Assembly (NCBI GenBank): GCA_009694365.1
Contig: SHVE01000001.1
Location: 124,001-188,000 of the forward strand
DNA: 64,000 bases
Reading direction: 5' to 3'
Source of the DNA: Thermoleophilia bacterium
GTDB lineage: Bacteria > Actinomycetota > Thermoleophilia > Miltoncostaeales > Miltoncostaeaceae
Shown piece after piece: positions 30,080 through 38,185 of the stretch. The notes beneath the pieces are model-generated. The model did no database searches and was not told where the DNA came from. It saw only the letters and a list, made by a program, of their open reading frames with translations. The translations under genes and the position numbers were made by a program. Every line of letters begins with the position of its first letter. Positions within the stretch are counted from its first letter, which is position 1.

Positions 30080-30906
30080 GCACATTGGGCGACATCGCCG
30101 CCATGCGGCGGGTCATCGGGGTAACGGGCATCACGTTCCCGCGGGGTCTCCTCGGTCCCGAGGCAATGGATCTCGCCGTGGCCATCGGGACGGCGGATCC
30201 GGACCCCGCGGAGGTGGATGCCCTTATCCGGCAGGTTGCCGCTGTTCAGTGGCCGCTGCTGAAGGGTCCCATCGCCGCCGCCCTCGCCCGTGCCACCCGT
30301 TCGGATGACCCCACCACCGACCGGTTGCTCGCGGTGGCGGAGTCGATGGCAACCGACGCGGACCCCGGGAACGCGCTCGCCCTCGCGCTGGCCGAGCGCT
30401 CGGGGCGTGATCTCGCCGCCGTGCGTGTCCGGGCCGTCGATCGGCTCGAGGCCCTCGCTCTCACCGGAGCGGGGGAGCGCAGCGGATCCGCGACCCTCAC
30501 CGCGCTCGCGACGGCCACCGGTCGCATCACGGCGGACTGCCTGGACCTCGACCCGGAGGACTTCGGGTCCGAAATCGCCGCGTACGCGGCCGAGCGGATG
30601 TCGGCCTCGACCGCCACGTCCACGCTTACGCGCAGCACGGGGGACCCGGAGATCCGCCAGTGGGCGCGCGACGCCATCGCCACCCTCGATGTCCCCGCTC
30701 CCCCGGACGCCCTTGCGGCGGTCCGGGGCATGGCGGCCGGGCCGTTACCGGATGACCCGGCGGACGACCGCCTGTGGACGGCCACGATCATCGTCCTCGC
30801 AGAGGAGGCCATCGATCTCACCGAGGCCGAGATGGCACTCACGGACGGGCCGGCCGACGATGGGGGCACCCACTCACTCCCGCTGCCCCGGCCGCCCACG
30901 CCCTGA
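30076..30906 (+). CDS. Hypothetical protein coupled to FAH gene
   Basis: A 276-residue alanine-rich, soluble protein I do not recognise. No signal peptide, membrane segment or metal motif is visible. It is predicted mostly helical with repeated short Ala/Asp/Arg helices, and ends in a Pro-rich tail LPLPRPPTP. ATG 30076 overlaps the FAH stop (ATGA), which makes it real and co-expressed. Codon third-position GC is high, like its neighbours. Confidence 0.7.
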   Translation: MSTLGDIAAMRRVIGVTGITFPRGLLGPEAMDLAVAIGTADPDPAEVDALIRQVAAVQWPLLKGPIAAALARATRSDDPTTDRLLAVAESMATDADPGNALALALAERSGRDLAAVRVRAVDRLEALALTGAGERSGSATLTALATATGRITADCLDLDPEDFGSEIAAYAAERMSASTATSTLTRSTGDPEIRQWARDAIATLDVPAPPDALAAVRGMAAGPLPDDPADDRLWTATIIVLAEEAIDLTEAEMALTDGPADDGGTHSLPLPRPPTP

Positions 30907-31231
30907 GCATGGCCGATGGGCGGTCGGTTGCTCGCACTGCCGTGCGCTCGCTGCCCCTGATCGCTTCCCTGACGAGCCATGCCCATGGGTTGATCCACCC
31001 GTGCCCGGCCGCTGATGCACATGGGCTCCCCGGTGCGTAACGGTTGGGGTGAACCGCCTCGCGCTGCCGTTCGCCCGTGGCGGTCCGCGGTGTGGGGGCG
31101 TCGCGACTCCGGTTCACTCCCGCGCGGCCGTGGTGTTCGGCGCCCTACCGAGCGGCGCCGGAGGACCGAACGGCACTCCCCGGGTGCTCAGGGCGTGTGC
31201 ACCTCGGACGACGCGACCGCAGGGCTGACGG
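30907..31231. other. Non-coding gap between convergent genes
   Basis: 325 bp between the stop of the unknown gene and the stop of metF. It contains a compound inverted repeat: GTTCGG (31135-31140) with CCGAAC (31166-31171), enclosing GGCGCC at 31139-31144 and 31154-31159. This could terminate one or both transcripts. No credible gene was seen. Confidence 0.4.
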
Positions 31232-32140
31232 TCAGGCGAGGCCCGCCCGGGACAGGATCTCGGGCACCGCGTCCTCCCAGGCGATGGCCATCACGTGGAT
31301 GCCCGCGACTCCCGGGATCTCCCTCAGCGCCTGGATGACCTCGACGCAGATGGACATGCCCACCTCGCCGTCGTCCGTCGCGTCGCGCATGCGCGTGATG
31401 AGCGCGTCCGGAACCGTGACGCCCCACACGTTGTCGCGCATGTGCTCGGCCATGCGCAGGTGCTTGAACGGTCCCACCCCGATGAGCAACTTCGGCATGG
31501 CGGGCAGATCGGCGGCCTCCAGTCGCGCCATGAAGGCGGCGACTCGCTCGGGCTCATAGACCAACTGGGTTTGGAAGAAGGCGGCCCCGGCCTCCATTTT
31601 CGCCCGGATCTTCGAGATCTCGACGTCGGGATCGTCGGCGGCCGGGTGGGCGGTGGCTCCGATCACGAGGTGCGGGGGTTCGCCGGCGAGTTCCTCATCG
31701 GTCGCGTTCATGAAGTGGCCCGCGGCGAGCGACGACTGCAGGCGCAGCAGCCCCATGGTGTCGATGTCGTTGACCACGGTCGCGTCGGGATGATTTCCGA
31801 TGTGGATGGGGTCGCCGCTCATGGAGAGGGTGTTGTGGATTCCGAGGGCCGACGCCCCGAGGATGTCACTGGTGAGCGCCATCCGGTTGCGGTCGCGCAC
31901 GGTCATCTGCATGACGGGCTCAGCGCCGTTGTCGAGCGCGATACGGCCGCAGGCGAGCGGGCACATGCGCGACTGCGCCGTCTGGTTGTCCGTGATGTTC
32001 ACGGCGTCGGTCACGGGGCCGAGGAGGCGCGCCTTGGCAGCGATGATCGCGGGATCCGCGCTCTTCGGCGGACCCATTTCGCTGGTGACGGCGAACCGCC
32101 CCTCGGCAAGGGCGGTCTCGAGGCGGGTCGGAAAACTCAC
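31232..32140 (-). CDS. metF: 5,10-methylenetetrahydrofolate reductase
   Basis: FAD enzyme that reduces methylene-THF to 5-methyl-THF for methionine synthesis. The 302-residue product has the N-terminal catalytic Glu in TSEMGPPKSADP, VNITDNQ, the folate/FAD-binding LGIHNTLSMSGDPI, and AAFFQTQLVYEP in the C-terminal half. A C-x3-C in RMCPLACGR resembles MetF forms that use carriers other than NADPH; that is an inference. GTG 32140 has a TAGCGT box 8 nt upstream and no Shine-Dalgarno. The longer open frame upstream lacks family similarity. Confidence 0.92.
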   Translation of the reverse strand: MSFPTRLETALAEGRFAVTSEMGPPKSADPAIIAAKARLLGPVTDAVNITDNQTAQSRMCPLACGRIALDNGAEPVMQMTVRDRNRMALTSDILGASALGIHNTLSMSGDPIHIGNHPDATVVNDIDTMGLLRLQSSLAAGHFMNATDEELAGEPPHLVIGATAHPAADDPDVEISKIRAKMEAGAAFFQTQLVYEPERVAAFMARLEAADLPAMPKLLIGVGPFKHLRMAEHMRDNVWGVTVPDALITRMRDATDDGEVGMSICVEVIQALREIPGVAGIHVMAIAWEDAVPEILSRAGLA

Positions 32141-32148
32141 GGGCGGCC

Positions 32149-32154
32149 ACGCTA
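32149..32154 (-). promoter_or_regulatory. Candidate -10 box of metF (leaderless type)
   Basis: On the minus strand TAGCGT ends 8 nt before GTG 32140, without a Shine-Dalgarno between them. Confidence 0.4.
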
Positions 32155-32478
32155 GCAGGGGATTTATGGATTCGGCAGTGCCCGAGATGCCGTCCGTGCC
32201 GGGGCACGGATTCCGTACTGAGGCATTCCTATGCCATCGGAACTCCTGGTGGGTCGCTCGTGCACGTGGATTCCTCCCCGGGAGAATTCCCGTCGTGACG
32301 GCATATCCGTTCGCCGTCGTCACCGGCGCCGTCGCTATGCCTGCGGCCGGTCGCGTTGGGTCCGGTGCCGTCGCGGGCGTTGGGGCTGCGGGCCACACGG
32401 GCCGTTGCACCGTCAGCGGCGCCATCAACCGATCGGCATCCACGACGGGCGCCGCCTGATGGCAGCGCACGGGTCGGG
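32155..32478. other. Gap between metF and phoU
   Basis: 324 bp between two minus-strand genes. Both strands carry open frames, but none has a ribosome site or family similarity. I looked for SAM, cobalamin and THF riboswitch cores upstream of metF and saw none. One plus-strand frame reads as alanine/glycine-rich low-complexity sequence, which GC-rich DNA gives by chance. Confidence 0.4.
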
Positions 32479-33144
32479 CTAAATCGGGTCGCCGCCCTCG
32501 GCGACGAACCTGACGCGGCCCGCGATCTCGGCGGCGTTGTTGGATACGCGCTCCAGATGGCGCGCGAGGAGCACGGCACCTGCCAGCCAGGGGGCGCTGT
32601 CCCCATGGGAGTTGTCCCCGTCCACGCCGTGCTCCGAGGCCGCCTCCATGACACCCTCGAGGAGGTCCTGTACGCCACGCGCCTCCGACTTGGCGATGAG
32701 GGCGAGGCCGGTGTCCTCGTGCGTGTACGCCTGAACGGCTTGGCTCAACGCGCTGATGGCACGGGGCTCCATGCGCTTGAGCAGGGCGTCGACCGGTGGT
32801 ACGACCGTCGATGGCTCGAGCACCTGTGCGCGATGGGCGATGGCCACGGCGAGGTCTCCCACACGCTCAAGCGCCACGGTGATGATGAGCCCGCTGTGGA
32901 TCAGCCGCAGGTCATGCGCCTTGGGCGCCTGGAGGAGCACGAGGTCGAACACGAGACGCTCGAGCTGCGCACACCGGCGGTCCACCTCGTCGTCACCGGC
33001 GATGACCTGCCGGGCCTCCTCGACGTCCCGCTCCTCCCACGCGTCAACGGCGCGCTCGACCTGACCGATGATGACGCTCGCGACCTCAATGAGCCCGTTG
33101 CGGAGCTGATCGATTCCATCACCGATGCCACTCACTGCGTCCAT
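32479..33144 (-). CDS. phoU: PhoU-like phosphate regulator
   Basis: PhoU links the Pst transporter to the PhoR kinase and represses phosphate uptake. The 221-residue product is all-helical and has two PhoU repeats with the E/D-rich metal motifs, for example DDEVDRRCAQLERL and LARHLERVSNNAAEIAGRVRF. No pst genes are adjacent; the histidine kinase at 44542 is the nearest possible partner. ATG 33144 has TAGACT 7 nt upstream. It is divergent from bioY. Confidence 0.9.
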   Translation of the reverse strand: MDAVSGIGDGIDQLRNGLIEVASVIIGQVERAVDAWEERDVEEARQVIAGDDEVDRRCAQLERLVFDLVLLQAPKAHDLRLIHSGLIITVALERVGDLAVAIAHRAQVLEPSTVVPPVDALLKRMEPRAISALSQAVQAYTHEDTGLALIAKSEARGVQDLLEGVMEAASEHGVDGDNSHGDSAPWLAGAVLLARHLERVSNNAAEIAGRVRFVAEGGDPI

Positions 33145-33151
33145 GGGCCTC

Positions 33152-33157
33152 AGTCTA
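33152..33157 (-). promoter_or_regulatory. Candidate -10 box of phoU (leaderless type)
   Basis: On the minus strand TAGACT ends 7 nt before ATG 33144, without a Shine-Dalgarno. The region a -35 would occupy (around 33175-33180) overlaps the left arm of the inverted repeat at 33169-33202. Confidence 0.45.
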
Positions 33158-33168
33158 TTCCCCTAGGA

Positions 33169-33202
33169 GGTGTCACGGCATTGGTAATATCACCGTGACA
33201 CC
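33169..33202. promoter_or_regulatory. Perfect inverted repeat, candidate operator between phoU and bioY
   Basis: GGTGTCACGG (33169-33178) and CCGTGACACC (33193-33202) are perfect 10-bp complements with a 14-nt spacer that contains the AT-rich TAATAT. Arm length and 14-nt spacing resemble bacterial biotin-repressor (BirA-type) boxes, though the half-site differs from GTTAAC-like arms. Its position over the bioY -10 suits a repressor; binding protein unknown. Confidence 0.65.
33185..33190 (+). promoter_or_regulatory. Candidate -10 box of bioY
   Basis: TAATAT lies in the spacer of the inverted repeat, 40 nt before ATG 33231. The sequence upstream gives no good -35. This is the only AT-rich stretch in the intergenic region. 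Confidence 0.4.
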
Positions 33203-33230
33203 AAATCGCTTACTTAAGGAGTTCATCCAG

Positions 33231-33887
33231 ATGCATGCACTTCGTTACGGAACGATGGTGGACCGCGTCGTTCCGCAGGGCGGCACAAAGATCAACGCGA
33301 TGGTCCGCGACATCGTCCTGGTCCTCGCCGGTACCGGCGTCGTGGCCGGACTCGCCCAGATCTCAATCCCGTGGCACCCCGTGCCCTTCACGGGGCAGAC
33401 CCTCGCCGTGCTTCTCGTCGGCGGGCTGCTCGGTGCGCTGCGCGGCGCCTTGGCGCTCGCGGCGTACTTCGTCATCGGAGCGCTGGGCGCCCCGATCTTC
33501 AGCGACCAGTTAGGTGGCTGGGACATCATCACCGGTGCCACCGGTGGGTACATCATCGGCTTCATCCTCGCCGCTGCACTGGTGGGGTGGATGGCTGAGC
33601 GTGGCGCGGATCGGCGTGTGGTGTCAACGATCGGCGTGCTCCTGATGGGCAACGTCCTCATCTACGCCATCGGCCTTCCGTGGCTCGCCAATTGGTCTCC
33701 GGCCGGTGACGGCGTGAAGTTCGGGTGGTCGCAGGCCTACGAGTACGGTCTGCAGCCCTTCGTACTCGGCGACCTCATCAAACTCGCCATCGTCGCCGCC
33801 GTCCTCCCCGCCGGCTGGGCGTTGCTCCAGAAGACCGGTCTCGGGCGTGACCGCAAGGACGACGGGCCCACGGCGGGGTTGCTGTAG
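33231..33887 (+). CDS. bioY: Biotin ECF transporter substrate-binding subunit BioY
   Basis: BioY is the membrane S-component that captures biotin. The 218-residue product has six hydrophobic helices and the family signatures HPVPFTGQTLAVLLVGGLLGALRG and GATGGYIIGFILAA. ATG 33231 is preceded by TAAGGAG; GTG 33195 would lie inside the repeat and is rejected. No ecfA/ecfT or bio genes are adjacent, so it may share a common energy module or work alone. A clear hairpin follows. Confidence 0.94.
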   Translation: MHALRYGTMVDRVVPQGGTKINAMVRDIVLVLAGTGVVAGLAQISIPWHPVPFTGQTLAVLLVGGLLGALRGALALAAYFVIGALGAPIFSDQLGGWDIITGATGGYIIGFILAAALVGWMAERGADRRVVSTIGVLLMGNVLIYAIGLPWLANWSPAGDGVKFGWSQAYEYGLQPFVLGDLIKLAIVAAVLPAGWALLQKTGLGRDRKDDGPTAGLL

Positions 33888-33930
33888 CGCAGTTGGCATG
33901 CCGTCCCCCGACGTGGGGGTCGAGAGTCAC

Positions 33931-33959
33931 CGAAAGGGCCCGCTCAACGGGCCCTTTCG
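33931..33959 (+). terminator. 12-bp hairpin terminator after bioY
   Basis: CGAAAGGGCCCG (33931-33942) pairs perfectly with CGGGCCCTTTCG (33948-33959) across the loop CTCAA. CATTTCC follows, a short T-containing tail. It separates bioY from the heat-shock operon. Confidence 0.8.
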
Positions 33960-34029
33960 CATTTCCGGGGTCGCCTCAAGGTGTCGTGGCCACTGGGGAA
34001 GTAGATCATTCGCCCGGATCGGTACAGAC

Positions 34030-34058
34030 TTGATACATGCACGCGCATGTTTTATGAT
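34030..34058 (+). promoter_or_regulatory. Strong promoter of the dnaK operon
   Basis: TTGATA (34030-34035) and TATGAT (34053-34058) are separated by exactly 17 bp, the best sigma-70-like promoter in the window. Transcription would start near 34065, leaving a ~48-nt leader with AGGAGG at 34096-34101. Confidence 0.75.
34035..34050. promoter_or_regulatory. Palindrome in the dnaK promoter spacer
   Basis: ACATGC-ACGC-GCATGT is a perfect 6-bp-arm inverted repeat lying between the -35 and -10 hexamers. It is not the CTTGAGT-N7-ACTCAAG HAIR site of HspR nor CIRCE, yet hspR is in this operon. It is the obvious place for a repressor to act. Confidence 0.5.
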
Positions 34059-34112
34059 GCCGTCTGTAGCCAATCCACGCAGGGACACCAGCCACAGGAG
34101 GCGGGGACACAG

Positions 34113-36008
34113 ATGGGCAAGACAATCGGAATCGACCTTGGTACGACCAACTCGGCGATGGCCGTGCTCACCGGTGGGGAGCCCGAGATCATTCCCAACG
34201 CGGAGGGCGGTCGAACGACTCCGTCGGTTGTCGCCTTCACCTCTGGCGGTGAGCGCCTCGTGGGCGCCGTCGCACGTCGTCAGTCGGTGACGAATCCTCA
34301 GAACACGATCTTCAGCGTCAAGCGCTTCATGGGGCGGGAGTTCTCCGAGGTCACCGAGGAGATGACCATCGTTCCCTACGCAGTGGCTCCGGGATCCAGC
34401 GGGGACGTGCGCATCACCGCGGGTGGCAAGGAGTGGTCGCCGCCCGAGATCAGCGCGATGATCCTGCAGAAGCTGAAAGCGGATGCCGAGGCCTTCCTCG
34501 GCGAGACCGTCGACAGCGCGGTCATCACGGTGCCGGCCTACTTCAACGACGCACAGCGCCAGGCCACTAAGGACGCCGGCACGATCGCCGGTCTCGACGT
34601 CAAGCGCATCATCAACGAGCCCACTGCGGCGGCGCTGGCCTACGGACTCGACAAGGAGACCGAGCGCACCATCCTCGTGTTCGACCTTGGCGGTGGCACC
34701 TTTGATGTGTCCATCCTTGAGATTGGCGACGGCGTGTTTCAGGTGAAGTCCACCAACGGCGACAACCACCTGGGTGGCGACAACTTCGACAAGGCGGTCG
34801 TGGACTGGATGGTCGCCGAGTTCAAGCAGAGCCAGGGCATCGACTTGGGGCAGGACCCCATGGCCCTCCAGCGTCTGTACGAGGCGGCCGAGAAGGCGAA
34901 GATCGAACTCTCGACCACCACGCAGGCCGCCATCAACCTGCCGTTCATCACGGCGGACGCCGCGGGGCCGAAGCACCTCGACCTCTCGCTCACCCGAGCG
35001 AACTTCGAGGAGCTGACCCACCATCTCCTGCAGCGACTGGAGGGGCCGACCAAGCGGGCGCTGACCGACGCCGGCGTGTCGGGCAAGGACATCGAGCACG
35101 TGGTGCTGGTGGGGGGTATGACGCGCATGCCGGCGGTGCAGGACCGGGTGACCGAACTCACGGGCAAGGAGCCCCACCGGGGTGTCAATCCCGACGAGGT
35201 GGTCGCCGTGGGCGCCGCCATCCAGGCCGGTGTTCTCGCCGGTGAGGTCAAGGACGTGCTCCTTCTCGATGTCACTCCGCTGTCACTCGGTATCGAGACG
35301 AAGGGCGGCGTGTTCACGCGACTGATCGAGCGCAACACCACGATCCCGACGAAGAAGAGCGAGGTGTTCTCGACGGCCGAGGCCAACCAGAATCAGGTCG
35401 AGATCCACGTGCTGCAGGGCGAGCGCGAGATGGCCTCGTTCAACCGGACCCTCGGCCGCTTCAACCTCACGGGCATCCCGTCCGCCCCCAGCGGCGTGCC
35501 GCAGATCGAGGTCACGTTCGACATCGATGCCAACGGCATCGTGCACGTGTCCGCGAAGGATCGCGGAACGGGGATCGAGCAGACCATCGAGATTAAGAGT
35601 TCGAGCGGTCTGTCCGACGAGGAGGTCAAGCAGATGATGGACGAGGCCGAGTCGCACGCCGACGAGGACAAGCGCCTCCGTGCACTGGCGGACGCCCGTA
35701 ACGAGAGCGAGGCACGTGTTCACGAGGCCGAGCGTCAACTGAAGGATCACGGCGACAGAGTCGATGCCGACCTCACGGCCGAGATCGAGTCGGCGGTGCA
35801 GGCCGCGACGGCCAGTCAGGCGAGTGAGGACCTGGCGTCCATTGAGGCCGCTACCGAGTCGCTCACCACCGCGCTCCACAAACTGTCCGAACAGGTTTAC
35901 CAGCACGCGGCCGCCGAGCAGCAGGGCGCGGGCGAAACCGGTGACGAGATTGTCGAAGACGCCGACTACGAGGTCATTGACGAGGACGAGCCGGGCGACA
36001 AGGTCTAA
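34113..36008 (+). CDS. dnaK: Molecular chaperone DnaK (Hsp70)
   Basis: ATP-driven folding chaperone. The 631-residue product begins [19 protein letters not shown], has the ATPase motifs [50 protein letters not shown] and [11 protein letters not shown], and the substrate-binding domain from about residue 370 ([14 protein letters not shown]). The C-terminal lid ends acidic (DEDEPGDKV). ATG 34113 follows AGGAGG; the frame is open upstream through the promoter. grpE starts 10 nt after the stop. Confidence 0.98.
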   Translation: MGKTIGIDLGTTNSAMAVLTGGEPEIIPNAEGGRTTPSVVAFTSGGERLVGAVARRQSVTNPQNTIFSVKRFMGREFSEVTEEMTIVPYAVAPGSSGDVRITAGGKEWSPPEISAMILQKLKADAEAFLGETVDSAVITVPAYFNDAQRQATKDAGTIAGLDVKRIINEPTAAALAYGLDKETERTILVFDLGGGTFDVSILEIGDGVFQVKSTNGDNHLGGDNFDKAVVDWMVAEFKQSQGIDLGQDPMALQRLYEAAEKAKIELSTTTQAAINLPFITADAAGPKHLDLSLTRANFEELTHHLLQRLEGPTKRALTDAGVSGKDIEHVVLVGGMTRMPAVQDRVTELTGKEPHRGVNPDEVVAVGAAIQAGVLAGEVKDVLLLDVTPLSLGIETKGGVFTRLIERNTTIPTKKSEVFSTAEANQNQVEIHVLQGEREMASFNRTLGRFNLTGIPSAPSGVPQIEVTFDIDANGIVHVSAKDRGTGIEQTIEIKSSSGLSDEEVKQMMDEAESHADEDKRLRALADARNESEARVHEAERQLKDHGDRVDADLTAEIESAVQAATASQASEDLASIEAATESLTTALHKLSEQVYQHAAAEQQGAGETGDEIVEDADYEVIDEDEPGDKV

Positions 36009-36018
36009 GGGAACCTCA

Positions 36019-36630
36019 GTGACCGATTCCGACCACAACCCAACCCTGTCTGAGGAGCCCGGTGTCCCGGGCGACGAGGTCGGGACACCGGGTCCCTCGG
36101 GGCAGGACGAGCCACAGGACAAGCCACAGGACGAGCCACAGGACGAGCCACAGGACGAGCTCACCGTCATGACCGCCGAGCGGGACGACTACCTCGACCA
36201 ATTGCAGCGCAGTCGGGCGGATTTCGACAACTACCGCAAGCGCGTGGAGCGCGAGCGGCCGCTGTTGGCGGAGGTCGGGGTGCGGAATCTCGTCGGCGAG
36301 TTGCTGCCCGTGCTCGACAACCTCGAACGTGCCCTCGACGCCCTTGTGGCTGCGGGGATCACGGACGCCGTCGGGATCGTCTCGGGCGTTGACATGGTGA
36401 ACAAGCAACTGGTGGGCCTCTTAGCGAGTCGTGGTGTGGAGGAGATCCCCGCCACGGGGCAGGAGTTCGACCCCACCGTCCATGAGGCGGTCCACCGCAT
36501 CGAGACCGACGACCACCCCGAGGGCGCTGTTGTTACGGTGGTGGAGCGCGGCTACCGGATGTCGGACGCCGTCATCCGCCCCGCGCGCGTGGTGGTATCG
36601 GGCGGACCGGGACGGGGGGCCGCCCCCTGA
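36019..36630 (+). CDS. grpE: Nucleotide exchange factor GrpE
   Basis: GrpE releases ADP from DnaK. The 203-residue product has an acidic, disordered N terminus with four EPQD-type repeats, then the coiled coil (ERDDYLDQLQRSRADFDNYRKRVERER), the four-helix region around NLERALDAL, and the beta domain ending VVTVVERGYRMSDAVIRPARVVV. GTG 36019 is 10 nt after dnaK. The stop overlaps the inferred CTG start of dnaJ (CTGA). Confidence 0.95.
   Translation: MTDSDHNPTLSEEPGVPGDEVGTPGPSGQDEPQDKPQDEPQDEPQDELTVMTAERDDYLDQLQRSRADFDNYRKRVERERPLLAEVGVRNLVGELLPVLDNLERALDALVAAGITDAVGIVSGVDMVNKQLVGLLASRGVEEIPATGQEFDPTVHEAVHRIETDDHPEGAVVTVVERGYRMSDAVIRPARVVVSGGPGRGAAP
36109..36156 (+). repeat. Four 12-bp tandem repeats inside grpE
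   Basis: Units of GAGCCACAGGAC, one with an AAG variant, run from 36109 to 36156 and encode (E/K)PQD repeats. Near-perfect units suggest recent slippage; copy number may vary between strains. Confidence 0.85.
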
Positions 36631-37715
36631 GCGGAAAGGACCTGTACGCGGTCCTCGGTGTGTCCGGGTCGGCCGATGACGAGGCCATCAAGAAGGCCTA
36701 CCGCGCGCTGGCCCGCAAGCATCACCCGGACGCCAACCCCGATGATCCGTTCGCGGAGGAGCGGTTCAAAGAGGTCTCGCACGCCCACGACGTCCTCTCG
36801 GACACCGACAAGCGTCGTGAGTACGACGCCGAGCGCCGGTACGCCCGGATGGGCGGCAGCGGGGGAGGCGTTCGTCCGGGCGGCGGCGGGGGATTCGGGG
36901 ACATGGGCGACCTCTTCGGATCGGTGTTCGGGGGAGGCCGTGGACGTCGCGGACAGGCCCGCGGAGGTGCCCGGCGCGGCCAGGACCTCGAGGTCGCGGT
37001 CACGCTGTCGTTCGCGCAGGCGATGTCGGGTGCCGAGGTGCCGGTCACACTCGAGCGCCACGAGGCATGTAGTGCGTGCGGGGGAACCGGGGGGAGAGCG
37101 GGCACCTCGCCACGCCGGTGTACGACCTGTGAGGGGCGCGGGTCGCTTGGGCGTGACATCGGTGGCTTCTCCATCCCCGAGCCCTGCCCCGACTGCGACG
37201 GAGCCGGCGCGGTGCTTGAGGACCCCTGTCCGGAGTGCCGCGGCAGCGGTACCACGTCGGCCGAGCGCCGCATCCGCGTACGTATCCCCGCTGGTGCGAA
37301 GGACGGCACCCGGATCAAACTCAAGGGCAAGGGCGGAGCGGGCATGCGGAGCGGTCCGGCGGGTGACCTGCACGTGGTCACCCGTGTCATGCCGAGCCCC
37401 ATCTACCGGCGGAAGGGCGACGACCTCGTGCTCGAGGTGCCCATCACGTTTGCCGAAGCCGCTCTGGGCGCCAAGATCGAGGTGCCGACTCTAGATGGCC
37501 GCGTCGCCATCACGGTCCCCGCTGGCAGCCACGACGGTCGCACGCTGCGCGTGCCCGGCAAAGGTGCCCCGAAACTCAACGGATCCGGCAGCGGATCGCT
37601 GCTCGCCAAACTGCGGGTGAGCGTACCCACCGACCTTACCGACGAACAGAGCGGTGCCCTCCGGGCGTTTGCCGCGCTCGACGAATCCGACCTGCGCGGG
37701 AACCTCTTTCGATGA
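36627..37715 (+). CDS. dnaJ: Chaperone DnaJ (Hsp40), probable CTG start
   Basis: DnaJ delivers clients to DnaK. Reading from CTG 36627 gives SGKDLYAVLGVSGSADDEAIKK, a complete J domain with HPD at about residue 36; then a Gly-rich linker, four zinc CxxCxGxG motifs (CSACGGTG, CTTCEGRG, CPDCDGAG, CPECRGSG), and the C-terminal substrate domains. The first conventional start, GTG 36660, would remove helix I of the J domain. CTG overlaps the grpE stop (CTGA), with GGGGGG 7 nt upstream. 362 residues; overlaps hspR by 4 nt. Confidence 0.93.
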   Translation: MSGKDLYAVLGVSGSADDEAIKKAYRALARKHHPDANPDDPFAEERFKEVSHAHDVLSDTDKRREYDAERRYARMGGSGGGVRPGGGGGFGDMGDLFGSVFGGGRGRRGQARGGARRGQDLEVAVTLSFAQAMSGAEVPVTLERHEACSACGGTGGRAGTSPRRCTTCEGRGSLGRDIGGFSIPEPCPDCDGAGAVLEDPCPECRGSGTTSAERRIRVRIPAGAKDGTRIKLKGKGGAGMRSGPAGDLHVVTRVMPSPIYRRKGDDLVLEVPITFAEAALGAKIEVPTLDGRVAITVPAGSHDGRTLRVPGKGAPKLNGSGSGSLLAKLRVSVPTDLTDEQSGALRAFAALDESDLRGNLFR

Positions 37716-38185
37716 CGTCCCGGCGTGACGACTCGCGCCCGGTGTTCATGATCGGCATCGCCGCCGAGATGGCCGGTGTGCATCCGCAGACCCTTCGTAC
37801 CTACGAACGCCGTGGGCTTCTGAGTCCCGGTCGTACCACCGGGCGCACACGCCTCTACTCCGAGGCCGATCTCGCTCGGCTCCGGCATATCCACACACTC
37901 TCCGTGAGCGGGGTCAACCTGGCGGGCATCGTTGCGATCATGGGTCTTGAACGGCAACTCGAGCGGGCGCGGGCGCGGATCCGCGAGGTGGAAGACGATC
38001 GGGACATGAGGATGGCCGAACACGCGCGGGCAGTGGAGGCCTGTCGGCGTATGACGTCGACGGAACTCGTGCCGATGCGCCATGCGGGGGGAGTGCCCGC
38101 GGTACGCGTGACGCCCATCATCCCGGCGGGGCTGCGCCCGGTACTGCGCTCGCAACCGGGCAGTGACCCGAGGAGGTCGCGGTAA
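37712..38185 (+). CDS. hspR: Heat-shock repressor HspR (MerR family)
   Basis: HspR represses the dnaK operon by binding HAIR sites, with DnaK as co-repressor, in known actinobacteria. The 157-residue product has the winged helix [22 protein letters not shown] and [15 protein letters not shown], then a coiled coil ([18 protein letters not shown]). The C-terminal half is longer than average. ATG 37712 overlaps dnaJ (ATGA) and the stop overlaps clpB by one base, so it is translated with the chaperones it should control. Confidence 0.92.
   Translation: MTSRRDDSRPVFMIGIAAEMAGVHPQTLRTYERRGLLSPGRTTGRTRLYSEADLARLRHIHTLSVSGVNLAGIVAIMGLERQLERARARIREVEDDRDMRMAEHARAVEACRRMTSTELVPMRHAGGVPAVRVTPIIPAGLRPVLRSQPGSDPRRSR

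Noticed and set aside
32141..32478. SAM, cobalamin or folate riboswitch upstream of metF
   Set aside because: No conserved core motifs seen, and a -10 box sits 8 nt before the metF start, leaving no leader.
34021..34060. HspR HAIR or HrcA CIRCE site before dnaK
   Set aside because: ACTTGAT is present but no matching ATCAAGT/ACTCAAG half follows at 7 nt, and no TTAGCACTC is present.
36109..36156. Repeats in grpE as a CRISPR-like array
   Set aside because: Units are 12 bp, contiguous without spacers, and in frame inside a coding region.
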